This document shows, piece by piece, positions 53,386 to 63,327 of a stretch of DNA of 64,000 nt. The translations under genes were made by a program, and so were the position numbers. Position 1 is the stretch's first letter. Each line of letters opens with the position of its first letter. The notes below the pieces were generated by a model that saw nothing but the letters and a program-made list of their open reading frames with translations, was not told the DNA's origin and did no database searches. Source of the stretch: Tetraselmis striata (Eukaryota > Chlorophyta > Chlorodendrophyceae > Chlorodendrales > Chlorodendraceae); contig VCJN01001914.1 in the NCBI GenBank assembly GCA_006384855.1, positions 32,460 to 96,459 on the forward strand, given 5' to 3'.

Positions 53386-55047
53386 TCATGAAGGAGGCAC
53401 TGGGAAGGCCACCGCTGCGGAGTCCTGTTGGACTTGGAAGTGGCGGAGGGGGGCGATGTGTCCAAAGAAGAACCACGCGCCAGGTGAAGGAAGAACGTTG
53501 GGGTCGATGTAGTCCAGAACGACATCAGAGTTAGTGGCCCAACCGCCTTGGTAGCGGATGTGGGACAGTGGCGCTCCGATGGCGTTTGCTGCAGAGGCCG
53601 CGCCCTTGCGTAGACTGTGTGAAGTCCAGGAAGTGCCAGCAGGGGGGGCAGCGTTGACTAGGTTGACTGCTGTGGACAACCAGTTTGACATCGTAGTCGC
53701 AGTCCAAGGTTTTGACTGCTCAGCCACATTGACAGCCCAGAAGTGGGAGGCAGCCAAGCCAACAGTAACCAGGGGGACAGACTGGACGTTGTCGATGAAG
53801 TAGCGCAAGAGACGTGCCACTCGAGGGTGCTCGGACACTGGAAGGAGAAGTACGCGCAGGTCGTCGGGTCCCCGCCGGCCAGCGCGACCCTTCTCGCGGT
53901 AGATCTGCAAGGTGATGTTGTAGGTGTCGACATGCACATCTTGCACTCGACAGGAGACGCCAGTAAGGCCCCCGGCAAAGAACAGGAAGTTGACAACCGA
54001 GGCCAAGAGGGCTCGGTAGTCGAGGTGGGACTCTGGGTAAGGAGCAGACACAATTAGCTCGGCCTTTGAGACGAAGCGGTAAGCCACATCCGCAGGCAGA
54101 GGGACACGTAAAGGGGCAGCGTCCAGTCGGCGCTGACGCAACATTAACCCACGTCGTGCCGAAGTGAGGTGTAGGCTGTCCTTGGCGATCGGGACGAGGT
54201 TGTGCAGCTCGAAGAAGGTGTTGATGGCAGACAGGTAGGGCTGCAGCGACTTAGCTGCGATGTGCCCTCGCTCCCCGATCCAGGCAACGTACCGAACGAC
54301 AGTAGCAGTAGTCGCTTCCAGCGGGCTGATGTTCTCGGAGTCATGGCAGAACTCAGCGAATTGAGACAACCTGCCGGCGTAGCTCTTGAGGGTCTGAGCG
54401 CTGAGGGAGCTTGAGAGCAGGTCGAGCGTCCGCTGGCCTAGCTCGTCTGAGCCGAACGCGTCCTGCAGTCGAGATCGCAGTGACGCAGCCCACGGAGCGA
54501 TAGCTGCTGGCTCGTCAATTACGTAAGTGCGTCGTTTTACTGACAGAGTTCCACCGGCACGGCTACTGTTCGCAAAGTACTCGGCAGCAACAGTTAGGTT
54601 CCCGGCGGTTGGCCGGTAGTTGCTGGACGGGTTTGCAGTAGCTCCAGTACGGGTTTGCGGGGCTAGGTTCAGGTAAGAGGGCCGCCCCGCGCGCCCTTCG
54701 CGCTCATAGCGCCTGTCACGTGCGTAACGTACACGCGCGAAACTTGGTCGTTGCGAACCGGTTGTAACACGTAGTGTAACAACCGACGAACGCAGAGATG
54801 GGGTTGTAAGAAAGGCGGATGGTTGAGCCGCCATGTGCAGGCGTGCGGATGGTTGAGCCGCACTCGGCTGTAGCTGTAAGAAGCGCCGCACCGAGGAAGG
54901 TCTAAATGAAGTCTGTAAGGTGGGGGGGTCAGGTCCTGACACAGGGCGCTCATCCCGCCGTTGAGCTGCAAGGGTGCGTCTTGCGGCGGTCACCGAAAGG
55001 TGGCCTCGCAAGGCTCCTGCAGCTCCGACGAAAGGCGCCCCACACCG
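53386..55047 (-). CDS. DIRS tyrosine recombinase, in frame after gag UGA
   Basis: An open frame of about 554 codons directly following the gag TGA in the same phase, with no ATG near its start. The N-terminal 150 residues are Pro/Arg/Ser-rich. A SAM-like core-binding domain follows (LSAQTLKSYAGRLSQFAEFC, about residues 175-260). The catalytic domain has the first Arg in GGLTGVSCRVQDVHVD, the H-x-x-R box in TSHSLRKGAASAANA, and the GGWATNSDVVLDYID block with the nucleophilic Tyr candidate. It ends SFFFGH-like and Pro-rich. Function: strand exchange that integrates circular element DNA. The absence of a start codon supports expression by readthrough, or a separate mechanism not visible here. 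Confidence 0.85.
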   Translation of the reverse strand, partial: RCGAPFVGAAGALRGHLSVTAARRTLAAQRRDERPVSGPDPPTLQTSFRPSSVRRFLQLQPSAAQPSARLHMAAQPSAFLTTPSLRSSVVTLRVTTGSQRPSFARVRYARDRRYEREGRAGRPSYLNLAPQTRTGATANPSSNYRPTAGNLTVAAEYFANSSRAGGTLSVKRRTYVIDEPAAIAPWAASLRSRLQDAFGSDELGQRTLDLLSSSLSAQTLKSYAGRLSQFAEFCHDSENISPLEATTATVVRYVAWIGERGHIAAKSLQPYLSAINTFFELHNLVPIAKDSLHLTSARRGLMLRQRRLDAAPLRVPLPADVAYRFVSKAELIVSAPYPESHLDYRALLASVVNFLFFAGGLTGVSCRVQDVHVDTYNITLQIYREKGRAGRRGPDDLRVLLLPVSEHPRVARLLRYFIDNVQSVPLVTVGLAASHFWAVNVAEQSKPWTATTMSNWLSTAVNLVNAAPPAGTSWTSHSLRKGAASAANAIGAPLSHIRYQGGWATNSDVVLDYIDPNVLPSPGAWFFFGHIAPLRHFQVQQDSAAVAFPVPPS

Positions 55048-55902
55048 TCACTCGTGCTCACCTTCGCGGCCACGTCCACGTCCGCCGCCACGTCCTCGCC
55101 CGCGCCCGCGACCTGCAGCTGCAGCCGCCACTCGAGAAGTAGCGGTCGCCTTGGCGCTGCTGGCAATGGTCGCCTCGAAGACACGACGCTCGTAGTCCCG
55201 CATGAGGTCCCCAAAGATTGCGGAACCCAGATGCTCCGAAGAGGGCTGAAAATGCTGGGCTCGCAGCACATCCAAAACACCTTGGTCACCATGCACACGC
55301 TTGATCTCATTTAGCCTCCGCAGGAAGGCCAAACGAAACCGAAACGCCTTGTCGATGGCCTCGGCGTGGTTCCGAGCTCTCCCGAGGTAGGGGGTGAAGT
55401 CCTGGTTGGTGGAAGGGACGTAGGGCAGTAGCTCGTCGAGCGCCACAAAAAGGGCGGCCATGTGGGCCCCGAAACACGACATCCACAAGTACTCCTCCTG
55501 GGCCGGCAGACGCCGGTCATCCTGCTTGAGGTACTCGTTCGTTAGGTCGGTGCTCAAAGGGAAAAGTCCAGGCACTCGGCTGACCGGTCGAACGGCCTCG
55601 TAACCGGACTCTGCTCTCTGCATTAGCTCTGGCACCGCGAGGTAATCGTCCTCGGCACTCACGGATTTTGCTCCGACACGGCCGCTCTGGGCTAGCTCTA
55701 GCAAGTCGGGGCGCTCTGCGGCTCCCCCGCTGCCTGTCGGCTGTCCCGCGAAGCGCTGCCCTGAGCCGGAGCCATGTGCCCCTTCTCCATCAACAACGCG
55801 ATCACGAGCCGTCAATTGTGCCACAGCTGTAGCCAATGCACGCACATCTGCTTGCAACGACTTGAGCGTCGGCTCAACGACGGGTTCTTCTCCATCTGAC
55901 AT
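55048..55902 (-). CDS. DIRS gag-like protein, copy 1
   Basis: 284 aa starting MSDGEEPVVEPTL. It has an N-terminal helix with VAQLTARDRVVDGEGAHGSG, then an acidic and Leu-rich middle with LFPLSTDLTNEYLKQD and EEYLWMSCFGAHMAALFVALDEL, and an Arg/Gly-rich C-terminal tail. It ends at UGA followed by CGG, and the recombinase frame continues without another stop. Homologous to 43042-43920 with small indels, such as two residues missing in FRFRLAFL versus FRFRYLAFL-type text. Likely RNA-packaging protein. Confidence 0.75.
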   Translation of the reverse strand: MSDGEEPVVEPTLKSLQADVRALATAVAQLTARDRVVDGEGAHGSGSGQRFAGQPTGSGGAAERPDLLELAQSGRVGAKSVSAEDDYLAVPELMQRAESGYEAVRPVSRVPGLFPLSTDLTNEYLKQDDRRLPAQEEYLWMSCFGAHMAALFVALDELLPYVPSTNQDFTPYLGRARNHAEAIDKAFRFRLAFLRRLNEIKRVHGDQGVLDVLRAQHFQPSSEHLGSAIFGDLMRDYERRVFEATIASSAKATATSRVAAAAAGRGRGRGRGGGRGRGREGEHE

Positions 55903-56393
55903 AGTAACGCACGGACGTACGGACGAGAATATCACACTCGGATGGCGAGCCGGGTGTGGTCTTGAACAACCTGGGGTGACCTTGCTCGCAACGGGTTACG
56001 AGACAGTTTTTACATCGCTGCGTGGAACGCAGCGAAAACTGGAAGATGGCAGGCTCAGCTGTTCTGGCTGCTTTTATGTCTACTCGTGCTGCACCCAACA
56101 AGAGCGCAACAACAGTTACTAGTTCCCGTACCACTGAGCAGCACTTGTAGCTAAAAAGCGGTTAGGTCAAGGATGGAAACCCATAAACTAGTTTAGATCA
56201 TAACATGATGCTGTAAAAAGGGGTCGCCGCGGTGCGGGGGCAGTCCGCCGACCCGGGGCCCGGCGTCCGTCGACGGACGGGCGACGGTCGAACGACGGCG
56301 TCCGGCGTCCGGTGCCGGTACAGGCGGCGGGCATGGCGATTCGCGCCGTGCCCGCCCCGTAGACCTGACGACCGGCCCGACCTGCGCGGCCTC

Positions 56394-56685
56394 GTGCGGG
56401 ATGCGGGCCGCCTGTAGGCGGCTTGTACTGTACTGCTGATCTTGTAGTGCTGCTCTTTTTTTGGGGGGGGGTGGGTTGGGTACCGGCCTTTTTGTAATGC
56501 ACACCAGTAGTCAGCGGCCCGCTTTTACGCGGCTTGCAGATTTAATCTGTTTTACAAAATAATACGTCTCTTTTGAAAAGTAAATTACTGACAAATCTAA
56601 CGCTAAAAGCATTATTACCCGGAAACAACAGTATTACAAGATCAACACTACAACCCGGCTAAAAGCGGCCCGCATCCCGCACCAC
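56394..56685. mobile_element. Foldback/TIR element, about 290 bp
   Basis: The left end GTGCGGGATGCGGGCCGC...GCTGATCTTGTAG (56394-56447) is matched in inverse orientation by CTACAACCCGGCTAAAAGCGG...CATCCCGCAC at the right end (56635-56685). A third, internal palindromic copy of the GCGGCCCGCTTTTACGCGGC core lies at 56515-56537. The element has no coding capacity, so it is MITE-like or foldback. Partial relatives occur at 165-268 and 27309-27432. Immediately left, 56220-56393 is a GC-rich CGTCCGTCGACGG-type simple block. Confidence 0.6.
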
Positions 56686-56699
56686 GCTCAACCCAAGAG

Positions 56700-57182
56700 G
56701 TAGGGGCACCTCCACAAATCCCCGGCGCGAAGCGCCGCTTAGTGATATGATATATAACATATATATATAACATATGATATGGTTCCTTGCCCTCACGATT
56801 CCCAAGATTTATAACATGAGCTAGCAGCAGCAGGCGATATCGGAAATCACCAAAATAAAAGGCAATCAGAAAGGTCCTCTACATCGACATTCCCAAGATT
56901 AATACTTTATTATGGAAGTGCATGCGCAGCACGGGGACGCAGCACGTCCGCTGGAAGGCAGGCCAATAATATGCGCCGGGACGATGACTGGCGCCGTGAC
57001 GATCTGCGCTGCTGCGAACGATGAGACGAGTTGGCGGCATCACCACTACCAGTCCCAGCCTCCGCGGAGACGCACATTGCGCAGCCGCTGCCTGCACACC
57101 GCAGCCACAGCACCAAGCCCCTCCTTGAATTCCCACCAGACCGTCACTTCTCAACCCAAACCTTACAGCCATCCGATTGCCG
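56700..57182 (+). other. Region upstream of the SFR2 gene
   Basis: It contains an ATATATAACATAT block near 56745-56780 and no supported gene. The last 200 bp before the ATG, GC-moderate and rich in CAGCC/CCACA, probably include the SFR2 promoter and leader. Confidence 0.4.
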
Positions 57183-60100
57183 ATGGGTCGCGTGCTGTCG
57201 TCCCTCGCGGGCTGCGGCAAGCTGACGGCAGTGGCTCTGCTGGCGCTGCTCACCGTGATGCTGATGGGGCTGCCGCTGAAGCTCGACCTGCGCTCCGCAA
57301 GGGATGGCGCCGCGCTGCGCCGCTGGGTGCGCCAGCACGAGGGGCGCGACGTGGAGATACCGTCAAACTTACTCATCGGCCTCGCAACAGGTGGGTTGCC
57401 GCCTGCACTCGTGCACCGCCTGCACCCGGTTCGTGGTTCCCATCCGAGCCGACGGGCGCGCGAAGTATCCGGCCGTACCTGTCGTCTCAGCAAGGGCAGT
57501 GCCGGCGGGGAGTGCAGTGACGAAGCAATCTCGAGTATCGAGGGCATGATGCGGCACCCCGAAGGATTTTCCGCATAATTCCCCGATCGACAGTTCGGTA
57601 CTCCCACTTACAGTCGCTGGCTTGTTTTTCCGCTCACGGTCCGGCCCGGACCAGACGGATAACACTTAAAACCCTTGCAGCAATTCCCCCCCCCCCCTTT
57701 TTCTTCGCCGGCCTATTAGGGCGGTAGCATGCAGTCGCCAAACGCCGTTTGTAGGAAACAGTTCCAATGCAGTTACAGTTAGGTGAAGGCGAAGAGTAGT
57801 AACAAAATGGTCACTGTCTGTCTTTGGGTCCGGCTGGCAACAGACTATATTTCTCGCGGTCAAGGAACAACATTTTTGTTTGAAACGGCACGTTTACTAT
57901 GTGCCTGGCCAGGGCTCCTCGTATATTGTTGTCAAGGAGGCAGCACCATCTGCCTCATTCAGCCGCTCGGCATGGGCAGCTGGGGCTGACCCCTCAACCC
58001 CCTCCCCCCGCGTTCTCCCCGGCGGCTGCCCGCAGCGCCAGCGCACGTGGAGGACCAGCTGGAGGACTCTTGGCTGCCGTTTGCCCGGGACAAAGGAGGC
58101 GTAGCCGCATGGCACAACGCAGTTGCGCCGGAGGACCGCCTGCTTTTCTGGACCCGCCCGGAGGACGACCTGGACCTCGCGGCGGACGCCAAGGCGGAGG
58201 TGCTGCGCCTCGGCGTGGACTGGGCCCGCCTATTCCCCGAGGCGCCAGCGAATGGCTCCGCCACGGAGCCATCTGAGAAGCAGCGGGAGGTGAGGCGCCA
58301 GCCTTCGACGGTCATGTACCGGGGAATGTGGAAATGCTGAGACAGGGGGTTGGGCTATGGGGAGGCTGGCTGAGGGTGGCTTGTTGCCTTCGGGTGTCGC
58401 AGGTGCTGGCGCGCTACACAGAGATCCTGAAGATGTCGCAGGCGCGGGGGATGAAGGTGATGATAACGCTGTTCCACCACTCCCTGCCGCCCTGGTCCGC
58501 GGAGGCGGGCGGCTGGCCCAGCGAGCGCACCATCGACGACTTTGTGCTATTCTCACGCTTTGTGGTGGACGCCATGGGGCCGATGGTGGACTTCTGGACG
58601 GTGTTCAACGAGCCTCACGTGTACGTGATGCTCACGCACTGCGCGGGCGCGTGGCCCCCCGGCGTGAAGGACCCCGTCACCATGGCCACCTGTCCCCTGC
58701 CCAACGGCGCCTACCAGACCTCCCTCCGCAACATGGCGGCCGCGCACTCCCAGGTGTACGACTACATCAAGGACGCTGCCAAGCGCGGCGGCTACGAGGC
58801 GCCGCCCGTTGGTGCGGCGCACCACGTCAACGTGCCCACGCCCTACCGCCCCTGGGACATGCCCGCCTCGGCCATGATGCACGACTTCAGCACCTTCTTC
58901 TTCCCCGACCTCATCAGCGACAACGTCGACTTCATCGGCGTCAACTTCTACGGGCAGGAGATCGTTATGCTGGGCGACATCAAGATTGCGCCGCATGACG
59001 AGTACTCGGAGGCTGGTGCGCCACCCGGCAACCCACCCCTGGAAGTCCTCTGGTGGACTATCTGCGTGTCTAGATGTGTGTCTATACATGTGTGCGTGTG
59101 TGTTTGGTCCTGTGGTGGCAACTGTGTGCGCACAGAGGCCAACCTATGCCGCCTCCACCGTTGTTGGTGCACAGGCCGGGCAGTGTACCCAGACGGGCTT
59201 TACCTCGCCCTCGTGGCCTTCCACCGCCGCTACGGCGTACCGCTGTGGGTCACCGAGAACGGCGTCGCCGACTCCACGGACCACCTGCGCGGCCCCTACC
59301 TCCTGGTGCGGTGCCCCCCCCCCCCCCCCCGGACCCCTGTTCGCACCGGCCATCACCGCCTTAACTGTTAATTTGTCGCGGCACTTCAAAATCCGTGTTA
59401 ATACCTGCGGATATATGATGCAATTCAAAAAACATGCGAGAACATTCGCACACTCGTGGGTGCGTGCGTGTGTGTGATACTGTTTGTACCCGTACATGTA
59501 ATCGCCTTCGCCCCATTATGTTAGATATCTCCATGAACGCAATAAATTGTGGTGCATTTTCAACATCGTATGTTTACTTTCGTATTTTGTGGGGGGTGTA
59601 TGTTATTAGACGAAGAGGAGAGGGAGGGTGAACATGCGTTGATTTTGCGAGAACCCATCTAGTGAAATCTGTATTGATGTTGGCCAGCAGGCTGTGTCTG
59701 CTGTCATACACAGCTGGGTCGTCTGAACTGACAGACTCTGTTGGGGCTCGCAGGAGCACCTGATGGCAGTGACAGCGGCCACCGCCGCGGGCGCGGACAT
59801 CCGCGGCTACCTCTTCTGGACCATTTCTGACAACTGGGAGTGGGCCGATGGCTACTGCCCCAAGTTTGGGCTCGCCGACGTGAAGCGTGGCTCTGGCAAC
59901 GACACCCACCCGCTGCCGCGCGTACCGCGCCCCTCCCTGGGCCTCTTCGCCGAGGTTGCCTCGACCAAGGTGGTGTCCGCCAAGGCGCGCGCCGCAGTGT
60001 GGGGAAACCTGATGGAGCGCGCGCAGCGCGGTGAGCAGCGCCCCATCTGCCGCGCCATCCACGGGGAGAACGGCATGAGCGCCGCGGACGGCCTGGACGA

Positions 60101-60299
60101 GCCGATGCTGCGGGCGTGGGTGGCACGCGACTGGCGGCTGGGCCATTACAAGCGCAGCGGCCTGCCCTGGCACGCCACCCCCGAGCTGCTGCTGCCGCTC
60201 AAGCCGTACCTGCTGCGTGCCTGGGCCGCCTTGCGCAGTCTTGTGGGCGACACCACATCCTCGGACAAGGCGAAGTCAAACACGGCTGCTGAGCTTTAG
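57183..60299 (+). CDS. SFR2: SFR2-type galactolipid:galactolipid galactosyltransferase (GH1), five exons
   Basis: Family role: transfers galactose between monogalactosyldiacylglycerols at the chloroplast outer envelope, making oligogalactolipids that stabilise membranes under freezing, salt or drought. Exons 57183-57390, 58036-58289, 58403-59015, 59175-59305 and 59754-60299 join in phase (GT-AG) to give 583 aa, near the plant length. An N-terminal hydrophobic anchor (residues 12-32) precedes the GH1 barrel. Diagnostic SFR2 strings are LATAPAHVEDQLEDSWLPFA, VAAWHNAVAPEDRLLFW, MITLFHHSLPPW, YPDGLY and FWTISDNWEWADGYCPKFGL, and DWRLGHY near the end. The catalytic acid/base is Glu224 in FNEP and the nucleophile is Glu386 in TENG. 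Compared with Arabidopsis SFR2, the linker of about 50 Lys-rich residues between the WLPFA-like and AAWHNA motifs is reduced to four residues. The start ATG gives MGRVLSSLAG; the preceding frame has no other ATG. The gene looks intact. Confidence 0.93.
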
Positions 60300-61020
60300 G
60301 AGTTGATTAGACTTTTGTTTATATGTCGAGATACGCAAAGCTCCCCCCCCCCCCTCCCCAACCCCCCCCCACCCACCCACCCAACACCATCACCACTACA
60401 AAGTATCCAATCCTCCCTGGAGTGGTGCTTTACTTGCGGCACCGCAGACACTGGTTGTGCTGGTAACATAATTACGTGAATCTGTAAGAATCCGCCGTCC
60501 TATCGAGAGGCCACAAGCCAGGGCGGCACGCTGTGGCAAGAAAACCTGGAGGCGCGACTGGCACTGCCTCACCCCCAGCACAGCGCGTCTCCAGAATGCT
60601 GGCAGAGGGGTCCCAGGACACTTTCCATGACCACATTAAGACACAAGTCGCGACGCACCATGGTCAACAATCTATATATATTTCAAATAAAAAAAGACTC
60701 TGTATGATTAGCTCACCTCTGTGCCCAGTTAAAACTTGGAGCAGAGCACCAGGCTGTTTGACCTTGAGATCCAAGTGAGACGTACGTTGGTCAGTGTGCA
60801 AGCAAAGGTGAGGCGCTACCCCCGGCAGGCACTTGCCCTTTTTCCCTCTGCTTCTTCCCGCTGCGTCGCCCTCTATTCTGAGCCCTCCGCCGCACTGGTT
60901 CCCATGGGGGCATAAAGTGAAGCCCAAAAGGGGGGCCTGCGATGTCAGGGGACGGGCAGCGGCTGACTGCAGCGGTGCCGTTGGGCAGGAATCGTACTGG
61001 CTGAGGCGGGTTGGGGGCTG
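60300..61020. other. SFR2 downstream region
   Basis: C-rich tracts at 60344-60385 follow the stop codon by 45 nt. The rest holds no convincing gene. A TGTAA word, the green-algal polyadenylation signal, occurs at about 60481, some 180 nt after the stop; whether it is used is unknown. Confidence 0.4.
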
Positions 61021-61138
61021 AGCTGCTGGCTGTCACTGGCAGCCTGAATATCTTTTTGCGAGTCTTCATCTTGGGTGTACTTGAGATTCCCGCATGGGGG
61101 TGAGGATGGGGTAGCTACAAAGGCACTATCAGAATCGC

Positions 61139-61470
61139 CGCAGAGTCTTCCACCCTGAGTCCAAACTCGCGCTGAACCCCGGCCTCCAGCGCCTCGTCCG
61201 CAACAGAGCGGTGTAAGGCTGCCACCGCTGCACCCGCATCGGCGATTTTGCGCTGCCTCGCAGCATCCGCCATCGCAGCTATCTCCGCCTAAGCTCTTGC
61301 TTTGTCTTCCGTAGTGCCGGGCTTGATCCGGGACATAAAACCTCTGGCCATCTGGGCAGTCTCGAGATCGCTGCGGTTGGCGATTATGCACAGGATATGT
61401 CGCGCCTTCTCATGGTCGTCGAGCTGAGGCCCGAGCAAGTAGTTCCCTCCCAGTACGAAGGTACATGAGT
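61139..61470 (-). pseudogene. Unrecognised coding remnant with one in-frame TAG
   Basis: On the minus strand a frame reads TFVLGGNYLLGPQLDDHEKA, RHILCIIANRSDLETAQMARGFMSR, a TAG (61289-61291), then AEIAAMADAARQRKIADAGAAV and ALEAGVQREFGLRVEDSAAI to a stop near 61124. Composition on both sides of the TAG is protein-like and in the same phase. No start, domain or family was identified. It may be a truncated gene or part of a mobile element, since LINE and SINE sequence follows directly. Confidence 0.35.
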
Positions 61471-61517
61471 TGGTGTATGTGCCCTGACAGGTTCTTCTGA
61501 CGATCTGCTGATACCAA

Positions 61518-62495
61518 AATCGTCGGCAGCGTTAGCCCGTACTAAAAGTTGGGGTATGTATGTTCAGGCGTCTTATGCATCAGACCCGTTGCCACAAGGT
61601 ACATCCCTTGTCCGCTCGGTAGAGCGGTCGTCTCGTGTGCGAGAGGTACCGGGTTCGATTCCTGGCCGATGTATTTCGGCAATATCGGCCTGGCGTGTCC
61701 CGGGTTTACTCGGTTGATGCATTAGCCCTTCGGGGTTCGAATGAGGCAATGGTCTATGGGCTATGCCAGACCTACGACTGCAGTTGGCGCACGAGGTCAA
61801 GTGCTGGGGCGGCTTCGGCCGATGTCCCGGGGCGAACTTTACTTTTACGATGCGGGTGGCCCTGCGGGGGTTATTGTGGCCGGGCTGCACAGTATAATAC
61901 AATTACGCATCTGAATATTTCCCACTGCCCGCCAAGTGGCCCGGATTCATGCCATGCCTGAGGGGTTCCTTGAACACTGCCCTGCATGTGGCGGAGGTGA
62001 ATATGAGACTATCGAACATATGTTGGTGGAGTGCCCGCGGTGGGGGTATCACCGTCATAATTGCTTGGGGGTTGTTAGTTCCAGAGTTTATGGATTGTAT
62101 CAGTAATATCGGGTTATTTCGTCAACGCCTGAGGACTTAACTGCATTTATTTTGGGCGGGGTCCCCCCCTCCCTTCACGGCGCCCAGGATTTAAGTGGGA
62201 TGGGAGACTTTAATTTCCAGCTATGGCATCGGGCCCTCCCTTACATTGCCTTTTTTGTTGCACATATATCGCACAGACTCCCGAAATGATGTGCTCCGCG
62301 AGCTGGGGCTTGCCCCAACTGGCATTACTCGAATGGGCCGACGCCCAAACGGGTAGGGCAGACCTTTCGTGGTCAGTGTCGGGTGTTTTCATAGCATTGT
62401 TTTATACGGCGATTATTCAGCATTGTTGGAAATTCCGTCACTGGCCTTGAATGAGTCTTGCAGAATGCTTCGGCAATTTGCTTGTTGACTATAAG
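61518..62495 (+). mobile_element. LINE 3' fragment, copy 4, carrying a SINE insertion
   Basis: Matches LINE copy 2 from about 51575 to 52280, including GTTGCCACA, TGGCCGGGCTGCAC, the knuckle-encoding TGCCCTGCATGTGGCGGAGG and the AATGCTTCGGCAATTTGCTTG end. The final 120 bp and poly(A) are missing. The match is interrupted between about 61597 and 61847 by a SINE-like insert. Confidence 0.85.
61597..61850 (+). mobile_element. tRNA-headed SINE inserted in a LINE
   Basis: About 250 bp present here and absent from the uninterrupted LINE copies. The head has box A TCGGTAGAGCGG (61616-61627) and box B GGTTCGATTCC (61652-61662), 24 nt apart, and ends pairing TACATC with GATGTA as a tRNA acceptor stem would. 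The body and tail (61718-61845) are shared with 47418-47556. The tail TGTCCCGGGGCGAA is nearly the LINE tail TGTCCCGGGGGCGAA, which suggests mobilisation by the LINE machinery. A possible short target duplication is GTAC/TTAC(G). Confidence 0.7.
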
Positions 62496-62960
62496 GCCAT
62501 TTCGACAGGATGACCTGGTTTAGGTCACACCCCCCCCTCCATTTTGAGCCCCCCCCCCCCCCCCTCCGGTGTGTTTGTAATGAGTTTCTATTACGTTATG
62601 TACTGCGGAACACTATGTAGTTCATGTTGACATGTGGCATGCACTTCCAATCAACAACAACGCGATGCGCCATGCCTCTCCCCCATCCCAACTGCCTATG
62701 GTGAGCCACCAACATGCGCAGGGGGTGGGGAACATTTGCGAGAACAAGCGTTGAGTAGTGCCCCGAGCAAAGGGCAAAGGGCACTGGCGGTGCTGCGGGC
62801 TTGGTGCGACTTTTGTAGTGCTGGTTTTCGATACTAGCTCTGTTGAGAGTCGTCCCGGCAACGCATGAGCGGTCGTGCGGTGCGCTGCGGTGGCGGTTCC
62901 ATCATTCCATGTATTGAATTCTTGATTTAGCAGCAATTTCAGCGTGCAGCACGCATCGCC
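62496..62960. other. Region without a supported gene
   Basis: C-tracts at 62530-62537 and 62550-62566, otherwise unique-looking sequence. No frame with protein-like content was found. Confidence 0.4.
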
Positions 62961-62979
62961 ACTTGCTGCCGCCGAGCTG

Positions 62980-63296
62980 TAGCCCCACTAGCCCTTTGCA
63001 CATGCCGACAGCATACCCACTAGGTGATGTCCCGGCGACGCAGCGGCCGTGTGGTGCTCTGCGGCCTCGGTTTCAGGTATGGTTTCGGAGCATTATTTGG
63101 AGCTGCGTACGTTTCGAGCTGCAAATCACAAGATGTGTTGGTTATATATAGTCCACTATGCCACCATGATTTGAGCTGTAATAGCCACCATATTGGGTAG
63201 CGTCCCGGCGTTGCGGCGACGGTTTCAGCACTGGTTTCGGAGCATTATTTGGAGCTGCGTTGTTCCCGACGAGCGTTCCGTGTGTGGGGGCGTAGA

Positions 63297-63327
<31 letters not shown>

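Larger units (their letters stand above)
53004..56203 (-). mobile_element. DIRS-order element, copy 1, gag plus tyrosine recombinase only
   Basis: On the minus strand the order is A1 (56203-56022), gag, a single TGA, recombinase, B1 (53332-53307), A2 (53306-53125), a 95-bp spacer and B2 (53029-53004). A1 and A2 are near-identical over about 180 bp. B1 and B2 share a 26-bp core containing GTTGAGTCTGGTTTTGCC. This A1-ORFs-B1-A2-B2 structure is the split direct repeat of PAT/Ngaro-like DIRS elements, which integrate through a circular intermediate using a tyrosine recombinase. There is no room for the usual RT/RNase H gene, so the element should depend on RT supplied in trans. Confidence 0.85.

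Noticed and set aside
56912-57520. 202-codon plus-strand frame overlapping SFR2 exon 1
   Set aside because: It lies in a different phase from the exon that carries the SFR2 N-terminus and has no recognisable content.
61600-61680. Functional tRNA gene
   Set aside because: Boxes A and B and a T-arm are good, but the anticodon arm is not a 5-bp stem with a 7-nt loop and the sequence continues into a repeated SINE body.
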